Origin: Saprospiraceae bacterium UBA2329
Lineage (GTDB): Bacteria; Bacteroidota; Bacteroidia; Chitinophagales; Saprospiraceae
Direction of reading: 5' to 3'
DNA: 15,287 nt
NCBI GenBank assembly: GCA_002344975.1
Contig: DDUV01000083.1
Span: 7,409 to 22,695, forward strand
The notes beneath the pieces are model-generated. The model had not been told where the DNA came from, ran no database searches, and was given only the letters and a program-made list of their open reading frames with translations. Positions within the stretch are counted from its first letter, which is position 1. Every line of letters begins with the position of its first letter. Both the position numbers and the translations under genes were made by a program. Positions 1-9,000 of this stretch are shown here, piece by piece.

Positions 1-37
1 CTTTATTTTTTTATCGCCCCTAAGAGCCTTGTTTTTT

Positions 38-45
38 TATTTTTG
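38..45 (+). promoter_or_regulatory. Candidate -7 promoter element for the aldehyde dehydrogenase
   Basis: TATTTTTG fits the Bacteroidota -7 consensus TAnnTTTG and lies 17 bp before the ATG at 63. No TTTG-like -33 element sits at the expected spacing (around 14-17), and the stretch is T-rich, so a chance match is possible. The first 62 bases hold no gene. Confidence 0.35.
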
Positions 46-62
46 AAAACACCCAATACATC

Positions 63-1511
63 ATGGAGCGCATTCTCAATTACATCGGAGGCAGCCTTGT
101 GCCACCGCGGTCGGGCCGTTTTTTAGACAATGTCAACCCCGCCACCGGCCAGGTTTACAGCCACATCCCTGATTCCGACGCCTCCGATGTAGCCGAGGCC
201 GTTGCCGCTGCACAACAGGCTTTCCCTGATTGGGCCGCCGCCGTTCCCGAAGTGCGTTTCCGCATACTCAACCGCATTGCCGACCTCATCGAAGCCGATC
301 TGGAAAGCTTTGCCCTCGCAGAAAGCAACGACAACGGCAAACCCCTATCCGTGGCCCGCAGCGTGGACATTCCGCGCGCCGTTTCCAATTTTCGATTCTT
401 TGCCACGGCCGCCATGCAGTTTGCATCCGAAGCGCATCCCATGCCCGGGCAGGCCGTCAACTATACCCTGCGCCAGCCATTGGGCACGGTGGGCTGCATC
501 TCGCCCTGGAACCTGCCGCTCTACCTCTTCACCTGGAAAATAGCGCCCGCTCTGGCTGCCGGCAATTGCGTGGTGGGCAAACCCTCCGAACTGACGCCCA
601 TGACCGCCTTTTTACTCGCCAAAGTCTGCATAGAAGCAGGGCTGCCCGCCGGCGTACTCAATATTGTTCACGGCCTCGGCCCCTCCGCCGGGCAGGCCAT
701 TGTCGAGCATCCCTCCGTCAAAGCCATTTCTTTCACCGGCGGCACCGCTACCGGAAGGCACATAGCAGCCACGGCGGCGCCTATGTTCAAAAAACTGTCT
801 TTAGAATTGGGCGGCAAAAACCCCAGCATCGTCTTTGCTGATTGCGATTTCGAGCAGGCCGTTTCCACAGCAGCGCGTTCGGCCTTTTCCAACAACGGGC
901 AAATTTGCCTCTGCGGCTCCCGGATATATGTACAAAAGCCTATTTACGAGCAATTTAGAGACGAGTTGGTCCGCCGTGTCTCTGCTTTGCGCACCGGCGA
1001 CCCGCTGGCGGCGGATTCCGATCTCGGAGCATTGGTCTCGCGTTCGCACTGGGAAAAAGTGCAGGGATATCTGGCGCTGGCAAAGGAAGAAGGCGGGCGC
1101 ATTTTGTGTGGCGGAGAGCTGATCCGGCCCGAAGGCCGTTGTTCAGAAGGTTTTTTTCTAAGCCCGGCCATCATCGAAGGCTTGGATGCTCAATGTCGTA
1201 CCAATCAGGAGGAAATTTTCGGCCCGGTAGTGACCATCCAAGCGTTTGAAACAGAAGAGGAAGTGCTGCAATGGGCCAATGGAACCGACTACGGGTTGGC
1301 GGCCAATGTGTGGACGCAAGACCTGAGCCGCGCACATCGGGTAGCTGAGCGCCTGCAAATGGGCATTGTGTGGATCAATTGCTGGATGCTGCGCGACCTG
1401 CGCACGCCGTTTGGCGGGGTGAAACATTCGGGCATCGGGCGCGAGGGAGGCTGGGAGGCCATACGTTTTTTTACCGAGCCGAAAAATGTGTGTGTGAAGT
1501 ATGGGAAATAA
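63..1511 (+). CDS. NAD(P)-dependent aldehyde dehydrogenase, 2-aminomuconate/2-hydroxymuconate-semialdehyde dehydrogenase-like
   Basis: This 482-residue protein is a full-length ALDH-superfamily enzyme that oxidises an aldehyde to its acid in the cytoplasm. Visible family marks: the substrate/transition-state Asn150 in SPWNLPL, the Rossmann stretch GKPSELTP near 172-179, FTGGTATG near 224-231, general base Glu248 in LELGGKNP, catalytic Cys282 in GQICLCGSR, the EEIFGPV motif, and the C-terminal GGVKHSGIGREGG. The overall wording (DNGKP, VDIPRA, SPWNLPLYLFTWKIAPALA) resembles the ALDH8/hydroxymuconic-semialdehyde group, which works in tryptophan-kynurenine or catechol meta-cleavage degradation. 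No other gene of those pathways is in the window, so the substrate is inferred. Translation from the ATG at 63 gives the normal N-terminus. It is convergent with the tRNA-Asn gene and appears monocistronic within what is visible. Confidence 0.9.
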   Translation: MERILNYIGGSLVPPRSGRFLDNVNPATGQVYSHIPDSDASDVAEAVAAAQQAFPDWAAAVPEVRFRILNRIADLIEADLESFALAESNDNGKPLSVARSVDIPRAVSNFRFFATAAMQFASEAHPMPGQAVNYTLRQPLGTVGCISPWNLPLYLFTWKIAPALAAGNCVVGKPSELTPMTAFLLAKVCIEAGLPAGVLNIVHGLGPSAGQAIVEHPSVKAISFTGGTATGRHIAATAAPMFKKLSLELGGKNPSIVFADCDFEQAVSTAARSAFSNNGQICLCGSRIYVQKPIYEQFRDELVRRVSALRTGDPLAADSDLGALVSRSHWEKVQGYLALAKEEGGRILCGGELIRPEGRCSEGFFLSPAIIEGLDAQCRTNQEEIFGPVVTIQAFETEEEVLQWANGTDYGLAANVWTQDLSRAHRVAERLQMGIVWINCWMLRDLRTPFGGVKHSGIGREGGWEAIRFFTEPKNVCVKYGK

Positions 1512-1538
1512 AAAAAGCCCTGCTTTCGCAGAGCTTTT
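1510..1538 (-). terminator. Rho-independent terminator of tRNA-Asn, possibly bidirectional
   Basis: On the minus strand, a stem of AAAAGC paired with GCTTTT, one mismatch, then CTGC/GCAG closes on a GAAA tetraloop and is followed by seven T (complement of the A run 1510-1516). The hairpin occupies 1513-1538 and begins almost at the dehydrogenase stop codon (1509-1511). In the plus direction only four T follow, so termination of the dehydrogenase there is plausible but weaker. Confidence 0.75.
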
Positions 1539-1539
1539 G

Positions 1540-1613
1540 CGCCTCAGCAAGGACTTGAACCTTGGACCTACGGATTAACAGTCCGCCGCTCTAACCGACT
1601 GAGCTACTGAGGC
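1540..1613 (-). tRNA. tRNA-Asn (anticodon GTT)
   Basis: The minus strand folds into a complete 74-base cloverleaf. The acceptor stem GCCTCAG/CTGAGGC pairs perfectly, T8 A9 follow, the D stem is GCTC/GAGC, and the anticodon stem is GCGGA/TCCGT (with one G-T pair) around loop CTGTTAA, giving anticodon GTT (genomic 1577-1579). The T arm CAAGG-TTCAAGT-CCTTG is perfect. The discriminator base is G (1540), as in bacterial tRNA-Asn. CCA is not encoded. The gene has its own promoter at 1643-1674 and a terminator directly downstream. Confidence 0.97.
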
Positions 1614-1642
1614 AATTTTGCCCCCTTTTTAAAAGAGCGACG

Positions 1643-1674
1643 CAAAGGTATAACCATCTCCAGAAAAATGCAAT
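1643..1674 (-). promoter_or_regulatory. Promoter of tRNA-Asn (Bacteroidota sigma-ABfr type)
   Basis: Read on the minus strand: ATTG (1674-1671), exactly 20 bp, then TACCTTTG (1650-1643), a perfect TAnnTTTG -7 element. Transcription would start about 20-25 bp before the tRNA 5' end at 1613. The -33 element overlaps the candidate plus-strand -7 element of the sugar kinase. Confidence 0.75.
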
Positions 1675-1679
1675 CTTTG
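1672..1679 (+). promoter_or_regulatory. Candidate -7 element for the PfkB kinase
   Basis: AATCTTTG followed by CAG resembles TAnnTTTG apart from its first base, 28 bp before the ATG at 1708. No -33 TTTG lies 19-21 bp upstream. The same TTTGCAG string recurs before other genes here (5571, 9173, 9897). Confidence 0.3.
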
Positions 1680-1707
1680 CAGCGAAAAAATTTAAATAAA
1701 ATTTTCA

Positions 1708-2631
1708 ATGAGCTTACTCACCGTAGGAACCGTAGCCTTCGACGACATCCAGACGCCGTTTGGCGAAGCGCGCAACGCTATTGGCGGCGCAGCCACATAC
1801 ATTTCATTATCAGCTTCTTATTTCTGCAAAGACATCCGTTTGGTGTCGGTTGTGGGAGATGATTTCCCCGAATCAGAGCTGTCTCACCTCAGCAGCCGGG
1901 GCGTTGATCTGGCGGGGCTGCAAGTGAAAGAAGGCGAAAAATCTTTCTTCTGGGCAGGTCGCTACCACGGAAATATGAACGATCGCGATACGTTGGACAC
2001 CCAACTCAACGTATTGGCCGATTTTGACCCCGTGCTGCCCGATCACTTTCGGCAGTCGCCTTTTGTGATGCTGGGCAATCTAACCCCGGCAGTACAAATG
2101 CGCGTACTCGATCAAATGGAAGAACGCCCGCGCTTAGTTACTCTGGATACCATGAATTTTTGGATGAACACCGCCATGGACAGCCTCCGCGAGGTACTCC
2201 GCCGTGTGGATGTGCTCACCATCAACGATGAGGAGGCGCGCCAACTCTCCGGCGAACATTCATTGGTGAAAGCCGCCAAAATCATCCACCAGATGGGACC
2301 GCGTTATTTGGTCATCAAAAAAGGAGAACACGGCGCCCTGTTGTTTGAAGGCGACAGCCTGTTTTTTGCACCGGCGCTGCCCCTCAGCGAAGTAGTGGAC
2401 CCCACCGGTGCAGGCGATACTTTTGCCGGCGGATTCATGGGCTACCTGGCGCAAACGGGCGATGTCTCGTTTGAAAACATGAAACGCGCCGTCATTTATG
2501 GCTCGGCAATGGCTTCTTTTTGCGTGGAAAAATTCAGCATTGAACGGCTTAAACACCTCACGCACACAGAAATACGAGAACGCATCGGACAATTCGTCCG
2601 CTTGGTGGATTTTGATGCGCAACTTGACTGA
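1708..2631 (+). CDS. PfkB-family carbohydrate/nucleoside kinase, substrate unknown
   Basis: This 307-residue protein belongs to the ribokinase/PfkB fold, which transfers the ATP gamma-phosphate to a sugar or nucleoside hydroxyl. Seen in the sequence: an N-terminal substrate-binding region with the GG pair at 26-27 (AIGGAATY), the DTMNFW strand near 147-152, the TINDEEARQL helix start near 171-180, the IKKGEHGALL strand near 203-212, and the PfkB signature DPTGAGDTFAGG at 231-242 with catalytic base Asp237 and the GAGD anion hole. Length is normal. The ATG at 1708 gives a start directly at the first beta strand; the leader before it is AT-rich with no Shine-Dalgarno. The gene stands alone between the tRNA and the sucA promoter. 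Ribokinase, adenosine kinase or fructokinase activity cannot be chosen from the sequence alone. Confidence 0.88.
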   Translation: MSLLTVGTVAFDDIQTPFGEARNAIGGAATYISLSASYFCKDIRLVSVVGDDFPESELSHLSSRGVDLAGLQVKEGEKSFFWAGRYHGNMNDRDTLDTQLNVLADFDPVLPDHFRQSPFVMLGNLTPAVQMRVLDQMEERPRLVTLDTMNFWMNTAMDSLREVLRRVDVLTINDEEARQLSGEHSLVKAAKIIHQMGPRYLVIKKGEHGALLFEGDSLFFAPALPLSEVVDPTGAGDTFAGGFMGYLAQTGDVSFENMKRAVIYGSAMASFCVEKFSIERLKHLTHTEIRERIGQFVRLVDFDAQLD

Positions 2632-2701
2632 AAAGCGATTTTCCTCATCCAGTCAACCTGATCTTTTTTCCACTAATAATGTTTCAATCTCGCCTTCGTT
2701 G

Positions 2702-2733
2702 TTTGGTCATCCAACGGCGTTGAGCGATATTTG
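2702..2733 (+). promoter_or_regulatory. Promoter of sucA (Bacteroidota type)
   Basis: TTTG (2702-2705), exactly 20 bp, then GATATTTG (2726-2733), which matches nAnnTTTG with only the first T changed. The predicted start site near 2740 leaves a leader of about 30 bases before the ATG at 2769. The 137-bp gap between the kinase and sucA contains nothing else I can identify. Confidence 0.6.
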
Positions 2734-2768
2734 CCCGATTTTTTAAGCAAAGTGACAATCTCCAAACC

Positions 2769-5501
2769 ATGAGCGATTTTTCTTTCATATCCAATGCCCA
2801 TCCGGCGTTCATTGATTCCCTATACCAACAGTATCAACAGGACCCCGAAGTGGTAGAAGCCTCTTGGCAACTCTTCTTCAAGGGCTTTGATTTTGGCGCC
2901 AACGGCAACGGCGCTGCTGCGGTTGATGCAGAGCATATTCAGAACGAATTGCGGGTGCTGTCTCTCATCTTCGCCTATCGCAACAGAGGCCACCTGGAAT
3001 CTACCACCAACCCGCTGAAACCCCGCGTCAACCGGCAGCCTTACTTGGCCATCACAGACTTCGGATTGACTGAAAATCAATTGAATACGCCATTTAGAGC
3101 CGGTGCAGAAATAGGTTTGCCCAATGCCACGCTCGGCCAGATTGTGGCGCATCTTCGCAAAGTATATTGCAGCAATATCGGCTTCGAATTTCACAGCATT
3201 CAGGGCCGTGAAAAACGCCGCTGGCTCCGCGATTACATTGAAAAAAGCGCTCCCGAAAGACAGTTCGACATCCCATTGGAAAAAAAGCGCCGCATACTCG
3301 AAAAACTCAACGGCGCCGTGGTGTTCGAGCAGTTTCTGCACACCAAGTTTCTGGGGCAGAAGCGATTCTCGCTCGAAGGCGGCGAAACGGCCATTGTCTC
3401 ATTAGATGCCATCATCAACAAAGCCACCGAGAGCAAAGTAGAAGAGGTTGTCATTGGTATGGCGCATCGGGGCCGCCTCAATGTGCTGGCCAATATCATG
3501 GGCAAAACCTACAAGCAAATCTTCACCGAGTTTGAAGGTTCCAATTACAAAGAACTCAGTTTCGGTGACGGCGACGTGAAGTACCACCTCGGTTTTTCCT
3601 CGCAGGTCGGCAATCTGGAAGGCAAGACCGTACACCTCAAATTAGTCCCCAACCCCTCCCACCTCGAATCGGTCAACCCCGTCGTGGAAGGATTCGCCCG
3701 CGCCAAAGCCGACATCCTCTACAACAGCGAATACGACCGCATTTTGCCTATTCTCGTTCACGGCGACGCATCCGCTGCGGGGCAGGGCATCGTATATGAA
3801 ACCATTCAGATGAGCAAGCTCAAGGGGTATCTCACGGGCGGCACCATCCACTTGGTCATCAACAATCAGGTTGGATTTACGACCGACTGGGACGACGCCC
3901 GCAGTTCTACCTACTGCACAGGTGTAGCCTCGGTAGTACATGCACCGGTGTTCCATGTCAATGGCGACGACCCCGAAGCAGTGCTTTTTGTGTCGGAAAT
4001 GGCGGTGGCCTATCGTCAGGAATTCAACGAAGACGTATTTATAGACATGGTGTGCTACCGGAAACACGGCCACAACGAAGGCGACGATCCGGAATTTACA
4101 CAACCTGCACTGTACGAGTTGATTAAAAACCACGCCAACCCCCGCGAAATGTATTCCAGTACGCTGGTGCAGCGCGGAGACGTGGAAGAGCAACTCGCTG
4201 TGGAAATGGAGAAGAGCTTCTGGAATGCGCTTCAGGAAGACCTCGAACAAAACCGCCAAAATCCGCTCCCTTACACCTATCAGGAGCCGGAAGAGGCTTG
4301 GCGCAAACTCAAAAAAATCACCGGGCCGGAAGATTTTGTCTCCTCGCCCGCTACCGGCATTGATCGCCAACGCATTGAACACATTGTCAATCACTTGCAA
4401 AGCATTCCATCCGGTTTCGAACCGCTGACAAAGGTAAACCGCCTGCTTAAAGGCAAGCAAAAGATAGTGGACGCAGGCATCGCCGATTGGGCTTTGGGCG
4501 AATTGCTGGCTTATGGCTCTATCCTAATGGAGGGCAAAGACGTGCGCATGAGCGGTCAGGATGTGAAACGGGGCACATTTTCGCATCGCCACGCCATCAT
4601 GCGCGACGTGAAAAACAATGCCGAACTGAATCGCTTAGACGGACTGGCACAAGAGCAGGGCAAATTCCGCATTTTCAACTCGCTGCTCTCCGAATTTGCG
4701 GTTCTCGGCTTCGAATACGGCTATTCATTGGCTACGCCCGATTCGCTGGTATTGTGGGAGGCACAGTTCGGCGATTTCTACAATGGAGCACAAACCATTG
4801 TGGATCAATACATCATGTCGGCAGAAAGCAAATGGCAACGCATGAGCGGCCTCGTGATGCTGCTGCCGCATGGCTACGAAGGCCAGGGGCCGGAGCACTC
4901 CAGCGCCCGTCTCGAACGTTTCCTGCAAAACTGCGCAGAATACAATTGTACCGTAGCCAATGTGACCACGCCGGCCAACTTCTTCCACCTGCTGCGCCGG
5001 CAATTGGAGCGCCCCTTCCGCAAGCCGCTCATCGTGATGTCGCCCAAAAGCCTGCTGCGCCACCCGGAGTGCATATCGCCTTTCTCTGATTTTGAAACCG
5101 GCAAATCCTTTCAGGAAGTAATGGACGACCCCGCCGTGACCAACAAGGCACAGGGCAAGAAAATTCGCCGCGTGCTGCTTTGCACGGGCAAGATATATTA
5201 CGATTTACTGGAACAACAACGCACCGGAGGCCACAAAGACGTAGCCATTGTGCGCATCGAGCAATTGTACCCGTTCCCGGCAAAGCAGTTAGCCGATATA
5301 TTGTCCAAATACAGCGCTGCCGAGTTGGTTTGGGTACAGGAAGAACCGCTCAACATGGGCGCCTGGACGCACATCAGCCAGTGCCTGGCCGGCCAATCGC
5401 TGCGCCCGCTGGGCCGTCGTCCGAGCGCATCTACTGCTACCGGATTCAAGAAAATGCACGATGAGCAGCAGGCCGCCTTGGTAGCCGCTGCGCTGGCGTA
5501 A
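2769..5501 (+). CDS. sucA: 2-oxoglutarate dehydrogenase E1 component
   Basis: This 910-residue protein is the thiamine-diphosphate-dependent decarboxylase of the 2-oxoglutarate dehydrogenase complex (TCA cycle, cytoplasm), which passes the succinyl group to the lipoyl arm of E2. Seen: an N-terminal E2-binding segment (HPAFIDSLYQQYQQDPE, residues about 11-27), the MAHRGRLNVL motif with His233, HGDASAAGQG with His331, NNQVGFTT, the ThDP/Mg motif GDDPEA at 399-404 with the paired HGHNEGDDP (Asn436), and a C-terminal QEEPLNMGAW. Domain order is N-terminal segment, E1 dehydrogenase (about 200-530), transketolase-like pyrimidine domain (about 580-780) and the C-terminal domain. Length is normal for Bacteroidota. 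The expected partner sucB is not next to it. Its last 32 codons before the final Ala (residues 878-909) are repeated at 14925-15020. The current C-terminus ends AALA. Confidence 0.96.
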   Translation: MSDFSFISNAHPAFIDSLYQQYQQDPEVVEASWQLFFKGFDFGANGNGAAAVDAEHIQNELRVLSLIFAYRNRGHLESTTNPLKPRVNRQPYLAITDFGLTENQLNTPFRAGAEIGLPNATLGQIVAHLRKVYCSNIGFEFHSIQGREKRRWLRDYIEKSAPERQFDIPLEKKRRILEKLNGAVVFEQFLHTKFLGQKRFSLEGGETAIVSLDAIINKATESKVEEVVIGMAHRGRLNVLANIMGKTYKQIFTEFEGSNYKELSFGDGDVKYHLGFSSQVGNLEGKTVHLKLVPNPSHLESVNPVVEGFARAKADILYNSEYDRILPILVHGDASAAGQGIVYETIQMSKLKGYLTGGTIHLVINNQVGFTTDWDDARSSTYCTGVASVVHAPVFHVNGDDPEAVLFVSEMAVAYRQEFNEDVFIDMVCYRKHGHNEGDDPEFTQPALYELIKNHANPREMYSSTLVQRGDVEEQLAVEMEKSFWNALQEDLEQNRQNPLPYTYQEPEEAWRKLKKITGPEDFVSSPATGIDRQRIEHIVNHLQSIPSGFEPLTKVNRLLKGKQKIVDAGIADWALGELLAYGSILMEGKDVRMSGQDVKRGTFSHRHAIMRDVKNNAELNRLDGLAQEQGKFRIFNSLLSEFAVLGFEYGYSLATPDSLVLWEAQFGDFYNGAQTIVDQYIMSAESKWQRMSGLVMLLPHGYEGQGPEHSSARLERFLQNCAEYNCTVANVTTPANFFHLLRRQLERPFRKPLIVMSPKSLLRHPECISPFSDFETGKSFQEVMDDPAVTNKAQGKKIRRVLLCTGKIYYDLLEQQRTGGHKDVAIVRIEQLYPFPAKQLADILSKYSAAELVWVQEEPLNMGAWTHISQCLAGQSLRPLGRRPSASTATGFKKMHDEQQAALVAAALA
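5399..5496 (+). repeat. Direct repeat, copy A (3' end of intact sucA)
   Basis: This 98-bp segment matches 14924-15021 at 95 of 98 positions, in the same orientation, 9525 bp apart. The mismatches are at 5435 (t versus c), 5444 (a versus c) and 5477 (c versus a). All are third codon positions and synonymous (Thr, Gly, Ala). Similarity stops one or two bases before the stop codon of this copy. Confidence 0.97.
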
Positions 5502-5517
5502 TCGGATGAATGTTAAT

Positions 5518-5549
5518 GCGTCGGAAGGGGATTGAAGCTCTTCCGACGC
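5518..5549 (+). terminator. Perfect 10-bp inverted repeat after sucA, possible terminator
   Basis: GCGTCGGAAG (5518-5527) and CTTCCGACGC (5540-5549) form a perfect GC-rich stem around a 12-base loop, 16 bp after the sucA stop codon. The position suggests an end-of-transcript structure, but the following bases (CCTTAACTG) lack a T run, so it may need Rho or act as an mRNA 3'-end stabiliser. Confidence 0.5.
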
Positions 5550-5598
5550 CCTTAACTGTGCTGAACAATTTTGCAGCAGGCGCCGTTTTTGTTTCATA

Positions 5599-5868
5599 AT
5601 GTGCACCACCTTGAACACCCATCAACTACGCTTTTCCATTGCTGCTCTGCTGGAACAAACAGAAGTTGCAGCGCTAATGCAAAGCATACTCAAGCCCCTT
5701 CAAAAATTATTTGTATTTCCCGGTCCCTGTGTACCCGCCTTTGAAGCAGATGGTTCGCCTTCTTCAGAAGAAGAGCTGATTGCCTGCCTGCTTGAAGCAA
5801 GAGAGAATGTCCGTTCCGGAAATGAAATTCCGTCGGCAGAGTTAAAAACAGAACCGCTTGCCGAATGA
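5599..5868 (+). CDS. Small protein resembling a type II antitoxin of a RelE/YoeB-type pair
   Basis: This 89-residue ORF starts at the ATG at 5599 and ends at the TGA at 5866-5868, overlapping the next ATG (5865) by four bases (ATGA). The N-terminal half (LNTHQLRFSIAALLEQTE) resembles the opening of a Bacteroidota family of short proteins found next to RelE/ParE toxins, and the C-terminal half (EEELIACLLEARENVRSG, then PSAELKTE) has the acidic, helical, toxin-neutralising look of antitoxins. The overlap with a downstream sequence that looks like a toxin N-terminus supports this. A -7-like CAATTTTG followed by CAG lies at 5566-5573, without a -33 element. The family call comes from memory of the pattern, not a search. 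If the toxin is dead, this gene may be an orphan. Confidence 0.55.
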   Translation: MCTTLNTHQLRFSIAALLEQTEVAALMQSILKPLQKLFVFPGPCVPAFEADGSPSSEEELIACLLEARENVRSGNEIPSAELKTEPLAE

Positions 5869-6002
5869 ACGGCCCACTGCCTTACGATGTAGTATTTTCT
5901 GCACATGCGGGCAAAGAGCAGCAGGTTTTCAAAAGGTATTGGAAGTATAACGCGCCCATTGAGGCCATCACCAAACGCCTTGTTCGATACCCCATTTTTT
6001 TT
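5865..6002 (+). pseudogene. N-terminal remnant of a RelE/YoeB-like toxin, in frame with the sensor kinase
   Basis: The 46 codons before the kinase start encode MNGPLPYDVVFSAHAGKEQ, then FKRYWKYNAPIEAITKRL. The opening strand (YDVVFS), the following charged helix with an aromatic YW pair and the second helix (IEAITKRL) follow the order seen at the N-terminus of RelE/YoeB/Txe toxins. The catalytic C-terminal half of such a toxin (around 45 more residues with basic active-site residues) is absent; the frame runs into a T-rich stretch and then into a signal peptide. It overlaps the antitoxin-like gene by ATGA, the usual translational coupling. I infer a toxin gene cut off when the kinase gene was joined to it. 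Confidence 0.45.
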
Positions 6003-9000
6003 ATGATTAGCTATAGCCCCTGTACTCTGCTGATTTTCTCATGCTTATGGTCCATATTGAATGTTGCTACTGCACAGGAACTATCCACGCCTGTCTTCGA
6101 CCACTATACCAGTTCCGACGGCCTTTCAAGTAACCAAGTTCACGCTACACTTCGAGACAAACAAGGCTTCCTATGGGTCGCCACCGACAATGGCCTGAAC
6201 CGCTTCGACGGCTATTCCTTCAAAACTTACCTGCAAATCCCCGGCGACAGTACATCCATTGGCAACAACGTCGTCTATGCACTGGCGGAAGACGCTAAAG
6301 GCTACCTTTGGGTGGGGACTGGCAACGGGTTGTATCGCTACGACCCGTTGACCGATCGGTTTTCCGGTTCATTTTTGCCCAAAACCATTGACACTTCCGG
6401 CTTTGACGTAAAACAAATGTATATGGATTCAGAGGAATGCCTTTGGATGGGGGCTTCCTCGCCGGTGGGATTGTTCCGATACGACACCAGGAACGGGCAG
6501 TTTGACCGTTTTGTGAATGATGCGGCGCAAAAATTTGGGGGAGGCAATCTTATCAATGATATTTGGAAAGACAACAATGGCATGATTTGGGCGGGAACCG
6601 GCAATGGTCTTTTTACCTTCAACCTGGCTACCCGCAAGTTTAATAACGTTCTTCAATCTTCACTTGAAAAAGATAAGCAGCGCAATTTTATCATCACTTC
6701 CGTATTCCAGGATCAATATAGGGCGCATTGGCTTTGGCTAACAACCTGGGGCGATGGGCTTTGGCAATATGACAAAGTCACGGGGAAAAGCGAACAGTTT
6801 TTACCGGAACCAGGACGCTCGTACAATGGCATTCATAATGTATTGCATGATTTAATACAGCCTGATTCCAATTACCTGTGGCTGGGCAGCGGAAAATTGA
6901 TGTATTTTGATATCAGTAGGCAGCAATTCTACGATTATGCACAGCCCCTTGAAACCGGGAACATTCATAAATTTCAACCTGATGCTGAAGGCAATATTTG
7001 GTTGGCTGGACCGATTGGATTTGCACGGCTCTCTTCCCTTCGACAACAATTCGGTTTAAAAAAAATGCCCGAGCCATTGGCCGTGCGGGCTATCCTGAAA
7101 GACACGCTTTCCGGAAAAATCTACTTTGGAACGGTTTATCACAATCGCTCTTTAGTCATTTATGATGAAATTACAGGCAACTGGAAAACCCAACCATTGC
7201 CATTGCTCGATAAATGGCACACGGGACCTGTTAAACTGCTGAAAGACCGCCGGGGAATGCTTTGGCTACTCACGGGCAAAGGCTTATTTCGCTATGACTT
7301 GCTGAAAAATCAAATAAAAAGGGAAGAAGTACTCCTTAAAAACGGGGAAAGTTCAACCCAGCATCTTTGCGCACAGGCAGAGGAAGACGCAGCGGGCAAT
7401 ATTTATTTTCGGTTCGACAACGGATGTGTCGTCAAATATTTAATAGCAAACGACTCGCTTTTTCTTTCCGGATATCGGGGGGATGCGCTTGGAAAAACAA
7501 AGAATGGCCACATCTTGCTGGCTTCAAAAAAAGGAATCATACAACTGCCCCCGACAGGCGGCACCGGACTGTTTATTGCGTTTCCAGGCATGGCAGAGGT
7601 ATCGCCCAGCGCTATTGCAACAGATTTAACGGGGCAATACTGGATAGGCACACAAACCAGCGGAATTTTCATTTTGAAACCCGGTGAGGCCGGCGTTCAT
7701 ACCTTTCGCAAACTGGATATGGAAGACGGGCTGCCCTCTACCTGGGTGCATCAGCTCGCCTGCGACCCCGACGGAAGTATATGGGCCTGCACCCGTCAGG
7801 GCTTAGTGAAAATTGAACCGAAAAACTTAAGCCTGACCGTTTTTTTACAAAGTGACGGTCTGGTTTCGGACGAGTTTTTTACCGAACTTGTATTCCTGCC
7901 TTCCGGCGAAGCATTTATTGCGCATGGTGCATCGCCCCTTTACCACCATTTCGATTTCCGGAAAGTTCGCCTGCCGGATTTAGACAGGCTGCCCTTTCAT
8001 TTTCACACGTTCCGAATTCAGGGCAAAGCCGTTGTTTTTGAAAAAGACATCAATCACTTGCCTGTCATTGCCTTGAATTATTCAGACAATGCTTTCTCCG
8101 TCGAGTTTGCTGCCCTAACGATGGATGGACAAAAAAGTATTCGCTACGCCTATCGCCTTGCCGGTTTGGAAACGCACTGGACCGATGCCGGCAACTACCG
8201 CTACGCAGCCTACGCCAATCTCCCCCCCGGCAACTACCGACTCGAAGTGCGCATGAGTAACAGGAAAGGATTTTGGTCCAAAAATATCCATGCGCTGAAT
8301 GTGACCGTAACGCCTGCCTGGTGGCAGCGGACATGGGTGCGCGTATTGACAGGGTTGCTTTTTGTGGGGCTGGTTTCATTCGCCATCGCCCGTGCTTCCA
8401 GCGTGCGCCTGCGTCGCCACATCGCACTGCTGGAACGCCAGCGTGAGTTGGAAAGTATCCGCCGCCGCATTGCACAAGACATCCACGACGAAGCCGGCGC
8501 CGGGCTGACCAAAATCGGGCTGACGGCGCAGGTAGCTGCACACCTCCCGCCTTCCGAAATCCCGGAATTGAAGCGCCGGCTCGAAGCCATTTTCGCGGAA
8601 ACCCGCACCGTAAGCGCCCGTCTGAGCGAAGTGCTGTTTGCCGTCAACCCCCGCTACGACCGCTTTGAGGCGATACAGGCCTGGCTGCGAGAATGGTGCG
8701 GGCACTTTTTGGAAGATACAGGAATGGCAGTTGAATTTGATTTACCGAAGAGCCGATTCGACCCTGTTTTATCGCCGGAAGTCAAGCGTAACCTGTTGCT
8801 CATACTGAAAGAGTCGCTGAACAATGCGGTGAAATATGCCGGTTCGGCGCAGGTGATCATCACATTGTCGTTGGATGAAAGCGGCCGGAATTACCTGCTG
8901 CGGGTGCAGGATTTCGGGCGCGGGTTTCAGTTCGATGAAGTGACTGCTTTCTCCAACGGTATTGCGGGGATGAGGAACCGGGCGGAGGAAATCGGCGGAA

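Noticed and set aside
2498..2746. 82-codon plus-strand frame between the PfkB kinase and sucA
   Set aside because: It mostly overlaps the kinase in another frame, runs through the sucA promoter and has no recognisable product.
3642..4460. Long minus-strand open frame (272 codons) inside sucA
   Set aside because: It is wholly antisense to a well-conserved sucA with clear motifs, and the translation resembles no family. It is a shadow of GC-rich coding DNA.
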